A stretch of 64,000 nucleotides of DNA from Actinomadura madurae (GTDB taxonomy: Bacteria; Actinomycetota; Actinomycetes; Streptosporangiales; Streptosporangiaceae): positions 62,001 through 126,000 of the forward strand of contig NZ_FOVH01000001.1 in assembly GCF_900115095.1 (NCBI RefSeq), read 5' to 3'. The translations under genes were made by a program, and so were the position numbers. Below the pieces are notes generated by a model. That model was given only the letters and a program-made list of their open reading frames with translations, was not told the origin of the DNA and did no database searches. Of the stretch, positions 40,912-48,488 are shown piece by piece (the first letter of the stretch is position 1; every line of letters starts with the position of its first letter).

Positions 40912-41484
40912 ATGCCCTCACCCGCCATGTTCGACCTCCACGACCCCGGCAGCCGGGACGTGCCCGGCCACGACCACTGGCACCCCGACCTGCCGGGCGT
41001 CGCGGAGGTCATCACCGGCGGCTCCGTCCGGATGGAGTGCCCCGGCCGCGGTCCCGGCGACGGCGTCCTGCTGTGCGGCCCGCTCGTGGTCGTCGGCGCC
41101 GAGCCCGGCGACGTGATCGTCGTGGACGTGCTCGGCGTCGGCCGGACCGGCGGCGCGCACGACACCGGCGGCCACCCGGGCATCATCGGCTGCGCGCCGT
41201 CCGACCCCGTCGCGCTGCCCGCCGGCGCCCGGGGACGCGACGTCGGCGGCTGCCGCATCGCGCCGCTGTCCGCCGGCTCGCGCGTCCTGCTGCCGGTGCG
41301 CGTGCGCGGCGCCAAGCTGTCCGCCGGCGACCTGCACTTCCCCGCGCGCGGCGGCGACGGCTGCGACGGCGCGGCGGCGCCCGGCTGGATCGACCTGCGC
41401 GTCAACCTCACCCGCCGCGGCGTCGAGCGGTTCCGCGTGACCGGGCCGATGCTGATGCCCGACCCGTCCCCGCGCGTCGCCTAA
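40912..41484 (+). CDS. Shortened acetamidase/formamidase-like protein
   Basis: This 190-residue protein keeps scattered formamidase (FmdA/AmdA) motifs: HDHWHPDLPGVAEV, GPLVVVGAEPGDVIVVDVLG, GGHPGIIGCAPSD, SRVLLPVRVRGAKLSAGDLH and GWIDLRVNLTRRG. Full enzymes have about 400 residues, so the segments between and after these are missing. The reading frame is intact with a good ribosome site (GGAAGGA). It may be a compact paralogue or a deletion product. Some conserved acidic residues expected after GDLHF are absent, so activity is doubtful. Confidence 0.7.
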   Translation: MPSPAMFDLHDPGSRDVPGHDHWHPDLPGVAEVITGGSVRMECPGRGPGDGVLLCGPLVVVGAEPGDVIVVDVLGVGRTGGAHDTGGHPGIIGCAPSDPVALPAGARGRDVGGCRIAPLSAGSRVLLPVRVRGAKLSAGDLHFPARGGDGCDGAAAPGWIDLRVNLTRRGVERFRVTGPMLMPDPSPRVA

Positions 41485-41882
41485 CCCTCCTTCCGCGCGC
41501 GCCTCTCGTGCTTGGCGATCAGCGTGTCGATCTGGACGCTCAGCCGGGAACCGAGGGGCCAGCCGATGTAGTGGGTCAGGAAGATGCCGATCTCGCGCAG
41601 CTCGTCCGGTGCCAGCTCCCCGTTGGCCAGCGCCGCCGGGATCTGGATGTCGAGGACGTCGTTCAGCCCCTGACCGGCCAGGACGCCGAGCAGGAGGAGC
41701 CGCCGGTCGCGCATGGTCAGGCCGGGACGCGTCCAGATGTCGCCGAAGAGGTGGTCGACGGTGATGCCGAAGAACTCGCCGGGCGCGTCCCCGATCTCCC
41801 AGCCGTAGACCTGCCGCATCATCTCCAGCCCGCGTTCGCGACGCTCGTCCCTGCCCTCCGCGGGGAGATCACCCTCACTCAT
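41481..41882 (-). CDS. Carboxymuconolactone decarboxylase family protein (Rv0771-like)
   Basis: The start is ATG 41882, overlapping the stop of the upstream dehydrogenase gene. The 133-residue protein has the CMD pattern: RERGLEMMRQVYGWEIG, LTMRDRRLLLLGVLAGQG, LREIGIFLTHYIGWP. The AhpD-type CxxC is absent, so it is of the decarboxylase-like class. Last of a four-gene minus-strand operon (ALDH, SDR, dehydrogenase, CMD) that matches mycobacterial Rv0768-Rv0771. Its stop touches that of the convergent formamidase-like gene. Confidence 0.88.
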   Translation of the reverse strand: MSEGDLPAEGRDERRERGLEMMRQVYGWEIGDAPGEFFGITVDHLFGDIWTRPGLTMRDRRLLLLGVLAGQGLNDVLDIQIPAALANGELAPDELREIGIFLTHYIGWPLGSRLSVQIDTLIAKHERRARKEG

Positions 41883-42714
41883 CGCCCTCACCCTCCAGCC
41901 CGAGCCCGGCGCCGAACCGTTCGAGGGCGATGCGCGCCAGCGGAACGTCCACCCCCAGCTCCTCGGCCAGTTCCAGGGCGAGCGACAGGTCCTTCTCGCC
42001 GAGGTCCCGGGTGTGGCTGAGGATCTCGTACAGGTCGTCGTCCGGCTTCAGGGGCGCGGTCGTCGGACGCAGCATGATCGAGCCCGCCCCGCCGGTGATC
42101 GCGTCGGTGTGCCGGACGACCCGGCCGAGCTTGCGCAGCGACACCCCGGACGCCTCCGCCAGCCGCTGCGCCTCGGCGGCGGCCGTGAACGAGATGAAGT
42201 GCAGCATGTTGCGGGCCAGCTTCGTCCGGGTGCCCGCGCCGACCGGGCCCATGTGCAGGACGAGGTCCGCCCACGCGCCGAACGGTCCGCGGCAGCGCTC
42301 GAACGCCTCGTCCGTGCCGCCGGCCATCACCGCGAGGCTGCCCGCGCTCGCGCCCATGAACCCGCCGCTGACCGGCGCGTCCACCACCTCGATCCCGTAC
42401 CGCCGGGCCCGCGCGGCGAGATCCTCGGCGGTCCCCGCGCGGATCGTCGAGTGGATCGCGAGGACCGTGCCCGGACGGGCGGTCGCGATCGCCTCCTCGC
42501 CGACCTCGGTCACCTGGGCGTCGTCCCGGACCATGATCGAGACCAGGTCCGCGTGCGCGGCCACGTCGGCGACGCCCTTCGCCGCCCGCGCCCCCGCCTT
42601 CACCAGCGGCGCCACCGCCTCGGCCCGCGCGTCGTACACGACCAGCTCCCCGCCGGCCAGGTGACCGGCCATCGGCGCGCCCATCCGGCCGAGCCCGATG
42701 AACCCCACCCTCAT
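41875..42714 (-). CDS. 3-hydroxyisobutyrate dehydrogenase-like NAD(P) oxidoreductase (Rv0770-like)
   Basis: This 279-residue beta-hydroxyacid dehydrogenase starts at ATG 42714. It has the N-terminal Rossmann motif MRVGFIGLGRMGAPMAGHL, the substrate loop VDAPVSGGFMGASAGSLAVM and the catalytic Lys region GAGTRTKLARNMLHFISFTA. It probably oxidises a branched or hydroxy-acid intermediate. It is third in the operon; a palindromic repeat occupies the 50-base gap to the SDR gene upstream. Confidence 0.9.
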   Translation of the reverse strand: MRVGFIGLGRMGAPMAGHLAGGELVVYDARAEAVAPLVKAGARAAKGVADVAAHADLVSIMVRDDAQVTEVGEEAIATARPGTVLAIHSTIRAGTAEDLAARARRYGIEVVDAPVSGGFMGASAGSLAVMAGGTDEAFERCRGPFGAWADLVLHMGPVGAGTRTKLARNMLHFISFTAAAEAQRLAEASGVSLRKLGRVVRHTDAITGGAGSIMLRPTTAPLKPDDDLYEILSHTRDLGEKDLSLALELAEELGVDVPLARIALERFGAGLGLEGEGDE

Positions 42715-42721
42715 GCGTGTC

Positions 42722-42768
42722 TCTTGCGGGGGGACGACCCCCCGCGCCCCCCGGTTCGCTTCGCTCAT
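42722..42768 (-). repeat. Palindromic repeat copy between two operon genes
   Basis: Read on the minus strand: ATGAGCGAAGCGAACC, then GGGGGGCGC, then GGGGGGTCGTCCCCCC-GCAAG. Left flank and core match the copy at 17904-17950. It sits exactly between the SDR stop and the dehydrogenase start, where it could act as an mRNA stem-loop. Confidence 0.8.
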
Positions 42769-43495
42769 GCCCTGAACACCTCGCCGCCGTCCACGTTCAC
42801 GATCTGGCCCGTTATCCATGCGGCCTCGTCCGACAGGAGGAACAGGCACGCGCCGACCAGGTCTTCGGGGGAGCCCATCCGCTTGAGCGCCATCTTGTCC
42901 TGGACGATCTTCTGCGACATGTCGCCCGGGACGACGGCGCGGTTCGCCTCGGTGTCGATCGGTCCGGGCGCGATCGCGTTCACGCGGATGTTCATGCCGC
43001 CCAGCTCGTGCGCGAGCTGCTGGGTGAGCCCGTTGACCCCGACCTTCGCCAGCCCGTAAAAGCCGGAGTACTGCCACGCAGCCGTGGACGACTGGTTGAC
43101 GATGGAGCCGCCCCCGCGCTCCTGCATGTGCGGGTAGCAGGCGCGCGCGCACAGCAGCGCGCCGTCCATGTTCACCGACATGAACTTCTTGTAGTAGCCC
43201 CAGTCGACGGTGAAGAGGAAGTCCAGTTTCATCGTGCCGAAGATGGCGGCGTTGTTGACGAGGTGGTCGATCCCGCCGAACCGCTCCTTGGCCGCCGCCG
43301 CCATGGCCTCCACGGACGCGGGGTCGGAGACGTCCGTCCGCACGAACAGGCCCTTGATGTCGTCGGCGACGCCCTGGCCGCGCTCGTCCACGTCCGCGAC
43401 GACCACGCGCGCGCCCTCGGACGCCAGCGCCCGCGCGTACGCCTCGCCGATCCCCTGCGCGGCCCCGGTGACGACCGCGACCCTTCCCTCGAACC

Positions 43496-43499
<4 letters not shown>
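42765..43499 (-). CDS. SDR-family oxidoreductase (Rv0769-like)
   Basis: The start is GTG 43499, overlapping the ALDH stop (GTGA). The 244-residue classical SDR has TGAAQGIGEAYARAL (NAD site), NNAAIFGTM, the catalytic Ser (SIVNQSSTAAWQ), YGLAKVGVNG (Y-x3-K) and PGPIDTEANR. It ends VNVDGGEVFRA. It is second in the aldA-type operon; substrate unknown, probably the alcohol/ketone step linked to the aldehyde dehydrogenase. Confidence 0.92.
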
Positions 43500-44948
<1,449 letters not shown>

Positions 44949-44956
<8 letters not shown>

Positions 44957-44993
44957 GTGTCCAGACTACAGTTCAGGCCCGGGTGGAGCGCAA
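44949..44993 (-). promoter_or_regulatory. aldA promoter with operator over the start codon
   Basis: Minus strand: -35 TTGCGC (44988-44993), 17-base spacer, -10 TGTAGT (44965-44970), 8 bases, then GTG 44956. The palindrome CTGGACACGTGTCCAG (44949-44964) covers the start point and start codon. The stretch from GAACT through GTCTGGACACGTGTCC is nearly identical to the TetR promoter at 50180-50224. Confidence 0.75.
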
Positions 44994-45041
44994 GGACCGA
45001 TCAGGCGAATTCGTACGTCGGGGGCGAGCTCGCCGGGCGAC

Positions 45042-45755
45042 TCAGGCGCGCTCGGCGGACGGGGGCGGCGACGTCAGGGCGAGGACCGCCTCGTTCATCA
45101 GGGCTTCGTGTTCGGGCAGCGGGGACTGGGTTCGCAGCGAGGTCCGGGCGGCCCGGAGGGCGGGCTGGGGGAGGGCCGCCACCCGTCCGGCCAGGGCCAG
45201 GGCCGTTCCCAGGGCGTCGCCGGGCGGGGTGAGGGTGGTGACCAGGCCCCAGTCGGCGGCTTCCCGGGCCGGGACGCGGCGGGCCGTCAGGAGGACGTCC
45301 AGGGCGCGGGACTGGCCGATCAGGCGGGGAAGGCGGACGGTGGCGCCGTCCAGGGACGGGAGTCCGTGCTCGAAGTTGAGCAGGCCGAACTCGGCGGTCT
45401 CGGAGGCGACGCGGAGGTCGCACCAGAGGGCCAGCTCGAACCCGCCGCCGAAGCAGTAGCCCTCGATCGCGGCGATCACCGGCTTGGACGGGCGGGTGCG
45501 CGTCACCGCCATCGGGGGCGGGCCGACAAGGCTGGGGGCGGGGAACTCGCCGGCGGCCATCGCCTTGAGGTCGTTGCCCGCGCAGAACGTACCGTCCGCG
45601 CCGGTCAGGACGGCGACCGCGGCGTCGCCCGACAGGAAGTCGCGGACGGCCCCGGCCAGCCGGCGCGCCGTGGGGGCGTCCACGGCGTTGCGGCGGGACG
45701 GGCGGTCGAGCGTGATGATCTCGACGGGGCCTCGGCGTTCGGTGCGCACGGTCAT
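45042..45755 (-). CDS. Enoyl-CoA hydratase/isomerase family protein
   Basis: This 237-residue crotonase-fold protein has the oxyanion-hole motif FCAGNDLKAMAAGEF and the second loop IEGYCFGGGFELALWCDLR. A Glu in LLNFEHGLPSLDG lies at the position of a catalytic acid; the second catalytic Glu is unclear. It probably hydrates or isomerises an acyl-CoA. It is divergent from a TetR gene (45833) with shared palindromic operators, so it is likely that TetR's target. Confidence 0.88.
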   Translation of the reverse strand: MTVRTERRGPVEIITLDRPSRRNAVDAPTARRLAGAVRDFLSGDAAVAVLTGADGTFCAGNDLKAMAAGEFPAPSLVGPPPMAVTRTRPSKPVIAAIEGYCFGGGFELALWCDLRVASETAEFGLLNFEHGLPSLDGATVRLPRLIGQSRALDVLLTARRVPAREAADWGLVTTLTPPGDALGTALALAGRVAALPQPALRAARTSLRTQSPLPEHEALMNEAVLALTSPPPSAERA

Positions 45756-45768
45756 GGGCGTCCTCGCT

Positions 45769-45808
45769 ATCTAGATCGGTCGTCATAGACTAGATAGATC
45801 GATCTAGT
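45769..45808. promoter_or_regulatory. Operator pair between enoyl-CoA hydratase and TetR genes
   Basis: ATCTAGAT (45769-45776) is an 8-base palindrome. ACTAGAT (45789-45795) - AGATCG - ATCTAGT (45802-45808) is a perfect 7-base inverted repeat. Both share the CTAGAT core and fill the 77-base divergent gap, fitting TetR binding to both promoters. Confidence 0.7.
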
Positions 45809-45832
45809 AAGGGCAATGGCTAGGGTGGCGGG

Positions 45833-46408
45833 ATGACGCGCGACACACGGACCCGGCTGCTGGAGGCCGGTGCGCAGCTGTTCCGGGAGCAGGGGTACGC
45901 CGGGACGGGGCTCAAGCAGATCACCGCGGCGGGCGAGGCGCCGTGGGGATCGCTGTACCACTTCTTCCCGGGCGGGAAGGAGCAGCTGGGGGCCGAGGCC
46001 GTCCGGCATTCGGGTGACCGGTACCTGCGCTTGTTCGACCTCGTCTTCGAGCGCACCGAGCAGGACGTCGTGCAGTCGGTGCGCGACTTCTTCCAGCTGA
46101 GCGTGGACGCGCTGCAGAAGTCGGACTGGGCGGACGGGTGCCCGATCGCGACGGTCGCGCTGGAGGCCGCCAGCACGAGCGAGCCGCTGCGGCACGCGTG
46201 CGCGGAGGTGTTCGCCTCGTGGGAGGCGTCGGTCGCGGGGCGGCTGCGCGGGGCCGGGATCGCCGAGCGGCGCGCCGGAGATCTGGCGACGTACGTGCTC
46301 AGCGCGTTCGAGGGCGCGCTCGTGCTCAGCCGGGCGGCGCACGACGTCCGTCCGCTGAAGGTCACCGCGGAGGTCGTGGCGGGGACGCTGCGGGCCGAGC
46401 TCTCCTGA
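45833..46408 (+). CDS. TetR-family regulator (LmrA/YxaF type)
   Basis: This 191-residue protein has an N-terminal HTH (TRLLEAGAQLFREQGYAGTG, LKQITAAGEAPWGSLYHFFP) and the C-terminal segment WADGCPIATVALEAASTSEP typical of the LmrA/YxaF-like group. It is divergent from the enoyl-CoA hydratase gene and probably binds the CTAGAT repeats. This is a different regulator, with a different operator, from the TetR encoded at 50217. Confidence 0.9.
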   Translation: MTRDTRTRLLEAGAQLFREQGYAGTGLKQITAAGEAPWGSLYHFFPGGKEQLGAEAVRHSGDRYLRLFDLVFERTEQDVVQSVRDFFQLSVDALQKSDWADGCPIATVALEAASTSEPLRHACAEVFASWEASVAGRLRGAGIAERRAGDLATYVLSAFEGALVLSRAAHDVRPLKVTAEVVAGTLRAELS

Positions 46409-46535
46409 CATGCCGTTCCAGCGGGTCAAGGTCGCCGCCGTCCACCGCGCCGGAATGATCGCCGCCGGTGGCCGCGCGAGGCGTCCGGATATGCCAGGCT
46501 TATGGAGCCTGTTTCCCGTCCCGAGGAGAGCGTCC

Positions 46536-47990
46536 GTGCCTCACCCCGACCTGCCGGAGCGCATCGGCCCCTACCGGGTCGTGGACCGCCTCGGCGAGGG
46601 CGGCATGGGCACCGTGTACGCGGGGCTGGACACCTCGGGGCGCAAGGTCGCCATCAAGGTGATCCGGCGGGAGTTCGCCGCCGACCGCCAGTACCGGGCG
46701 CGGTTCCAGGCGGAGGTCGCGGCGGCGCAGCGGGTCCGGCCGTTCTGCACGGCGCCCGTCCTGGACGCCGACCCCGCCGCCGAGCCGCCCTACCTGGTGA
46801 CCGAGTTCGTCAACGGGCCGAGCCTCGACGCCAACGTGGTCAAGGAGGGGCCGCTGCGCGGCGCGGATCTGGAGGCCGTCGCGGTCGGCATCGCGACCGC
46901 GCTGACCGCCATCCACGACGCGGGCGTCGTGCACCGCGACCTGAAGCCCGCCAACGTGCTGCTGTCCACGTTCGGCCCGCGCGTCATCGACTTCGGCATC
47001 GCCCGCTCCCTGGACGGGACGCGCCTCACCGCGACCGGCGGCATCGTCGGCACCCCCGCCTTCATGGCCCCCGAGCAGCTGGACGGGCGCGGCGCGACCC
47101 CGGCGTCCGACGTGTTCGCCTGGGGCGCGACCGTGGCGTTCGCCGCGAAGGGCGGGCCCTGCTTCGGGGGCAACTCGATCCCGGCGATCATCCACCAGAT
47201 CGTCAGCGGCGAGCCCGACCTGAGCGGCCTGGACGGGACGCTGCTCGGCGCCGTCCGGGCGGCGCTGGCCAAGGACCCGGCGCGCAGGCCGTCCGCCCAG
47301 TCGCTGCTGGACGGCCTCATCTCCAGTGGCGTCCGCCAGCAGCCCGACCGATCCCGGACGTCCGCGCGGGAGCCCGTCCGGGAGCGCGCGCAGGCGCCGT
47401 CCCAGCAGTCCCAGTCCGCCCAGCAGGCGCCCGCCCGGCCGTCCGCGCAGTCCCGCGGCCCGCAGACGTCCTCGATCGTCCCGCCTCCGGCCTCGCCGCT
47501 CGCCGCGGGGGAGGCGGAGGCGCTCGTCGAGCGGCAGTACCGGCAGGCCGCGCAGGCCGGCGACCCGGCCGCCATGCGCAACCTCGCCGCGCTGCTCAAC
47601 GGGCAGGGGCGGACCGCCGAGGCGGAGACCTGGAACCGCTACGCCGACGCGATCGCCGCCCGCCCGTCCACCTACCCGCAGCAGCAGGCGGCGGCATACC
47701 AGGGGCATCCGGCGGCGCACCACCAGTACGCGGGCGGGTACCACCCGCACGCCAAGCCGCCCGTGAACAGCCTGGCGATCTACGCGGTCTCCATGGGCGC
47801 GGTGGGGCTGATCACGTGCGGGCTGCCGTCCATCCCCGCGATCGTCGCCGGGCACATGGCGTGGGTCCGGCTGCGGCGGTCCGGCGAACGCGGGCTGGGG
47901 CTCGCGGTGACCGGCATCGCCCTCGGCTGGATCATGGTCGCGCTCTGGGCGCTGATCGCCTTCGGCGCGGCGCTGCCGGACGAGCCCTGA
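46536..47990 (+). CDS. Ser/Thr protein kinase with C-terminal DUF4190-like membrane domain
   Basis: The start is GTG 46536, with GAGGAGAG upstream. The 484-residue protein has a PknB-like kinase domain (about 10-275): glycine loop GEGGMGTVYAG, VAIKVIRREF, HRDLKPANVLL, DFGIARS, GTPAFMAPEQ. A Gln/Pro/Ser-rich linker contains a short Sel1-like repeat (RQYRQAAQAGDPAAMRNLAA). Near the C-terminus are two TM helices (AVSMGAVGLITCGLPSIPAI, LGLAVTGIALGWIMVALWAL) in the DUF4190 pattern. The first base after the kinase gene is within a 15-base tandem duplication. Confidence 0.92.
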   Translation: MPHPDLPERIGPYRVVDRLGEGGMGTVYAGLDTSGRKVAIKVIRREFAADRQYRARFQAEVAAAQRVRPFCTAPVLDADPAAEPPYLVTEFVNGPSLDANVVKEGPLRGADLEAVAVGIATALTAIHDAGVVHRDLKPANVLLSTFGPRVIDFGIARSLDGTRLTATGGIVGTPAFMAPEQLDGRGATPASDVFAWGATVAFAAKGGPCFGGNSIPAIIHQIVSGEPDLSGLDGTLLGAVRAALAKDPARRPSAQSLLDGLISSGVRQQPDRSRTSAREPVRERAQAPSQQSQSAQQAPARPSAQSRGPQTSSIVPPPASPLAAGEAEALVERQYRQAAQAGDPAAMRNLAALLNGQGRTAEAETWNRYADAIAARPSTYPQQQAAAYQGHPAAHHQYAGGYHPHAKPPVNSLAIYAVSMGAVGLITCGLPSIPAIVAGHMAWVRLRRSGERGLGLAVTGIALGWIMVALWALIAFGAALPDEP

Positions 47991-48015
47991 TCGGAAAACA
48001 CCTGATCGGAAAACA
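47986..48015 (+). repeat. 15-base perfect tandem duplication
   Basis: CCTGATCGGAAAACA occurs twice head-to-tail (47986-48000 and 48001-48015). The first copy contains the kinase stop codon. It marks the beginning of the 228-base gap before the tRNA array and may be a replication-slippage product. Confidence 0.8.
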
Positions 48016-48094
48016 CGTTGCGGCGCCCCATGATCGATGGCACCGTAGACGACGTCAGCCCGTCCAAGACGGAGCAGTGAGAGGAGGACCGGCC

Positions 48095-48169
48095 ATGGCT
48101 CTGGAGCAGTATCGACTTCGACTGCCCTCGGCGTCGCACGCCCGCCCCGGCCGGTATCCCGTCTCCTAG
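48095..48169 (+). CDS. Short reading frame upstream of the tRNA array
   Basis: ATG 48095 is preceded by GAGGAGGA with ideal spacing (about 8), among the best ribosome sites in the window. The 24-residue product begins MALEQYRLRLPSAS and ends RPGRYPVS. It contains four Leu codons or near neighbours (CTG, CTT, CTG) and two Tyr TAT codons, the amino acids read by the three tRNA anticodons that follow. It may be a leader peptide, a free microprotein or chance. No homologue recognised. Confidence 0.4.
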   Translation: MALEQYRLRLPSASHARPGRYPVS

Positions 48170-48218
48170 AGACCCTCGGCCGAGCCGCCGCGAGTGACGC
48201 CACCCTCGCGATCTTCTC

Positions 48219-48292
48219 GCGGCTCTACTCCAACCGGTAGAGAGGCCACTCTCAGGAAGTGGATGATCCGGGTTCGAATCCCGGGAGCCGCA
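48219..48292 (+). tRNA. Atypical tRNA with Leu (CAG) anticodon and short variable loop
   Basis: The 74-base gene has a perfect acceptor (GCGGCTC/GAGCCGC, discriminator A), T-arm CCGGG-TTCGAAT-CCCGG, and anticodon stem CCACT/AGTGG with loop CTCAGGA (CAG at 48253-48255). Bacterial tRNA-Leu is class II with a long variable arm; here only ATGAT (5 bases) lies between anticodon and T stems. The D-stem is only CTC/GAG. It is therefore a class I body with a leucine anticodon. Function unproven. Confidence 0.75.
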
Positions 48293-48297
48293 CGCCT

Positions 48298-48370
48298 GCC
48301 TCCGTAGTCCAACGGTAGAGACAGCGGCATGAGGTGCCGTGTGATGGGGGTTCGAATCCCTCCGGAGGTA
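48298..48370 (+). tRNA. Atypical tRNA with Leu (GAG) anticodon and short variable loop
   Basis: The 73-base gene has acceptor GCCTCCG/CGGAGGT (one G-T), discriminator A, T-loop TTCGAAT, and anticodon stem GCGGC/GCCGT with loop ATGAGGT (GAG at 48331-48333). The variable loop is GTGAT, 5 bases, again not a class II leucine tRNA. Its D-region (TAGTCCAACGGTAGAGA) is close to that of the preceding tRNA, pointing to common descent. It lies 5 bases after it. Confidence 0.75.
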
Positions 48371-48396
48371 CGACGCGGGCCGCCCGGCCCGCACGA

Positions 48397-48480
48397 GGGG
48401 CGGCGCCGACGCTCGGAGAGTCGGGCCTGGCTGTAACCCAGGTGTCTCGGACTGAGTGGGTTCGAATCCCACCCGCCCCA
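48397..48480 (+). tRNA. Atypical tRNA with Tyr (GTA) anticodon
   Basis: The 84-base gene has a perfect acceptor (GGGGCGG/CCGCCCC, discriminator A), anticodon arm CCTGG-CTGTAAC-CCAGG (GTA at 48433-48435), a class II variable arm (GTC-TCG-GAC inside 13 bases) and T-arm GTGGG-TTCGAAT-CCCAC. The D-arm is unusual: positions 8-9 are C-G rather than T-A/G, and the stem CCGAC/GTCGG has five pairs. It is third in the array, 26 bases after the second tRNA. Confidence 0.75.
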
Positions 48481-48488
48481 CCTCGCCG

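Noticed and set aside
48219-48370. Ordinary tRNA-Leu genes
   Set aside because: Both lack the long variable arm of class II leucine tRNAs and have reduced D-stems, so a standard label would mislead.
47780-48481. Long minus-strand reading frame with GFEPTQ/RDSNPDH-like segments
   Set aside because: These peptides are the reverse complement of tRNA T-arms (TTCGAAT); the frame is a shadow of the three tRNA genes.
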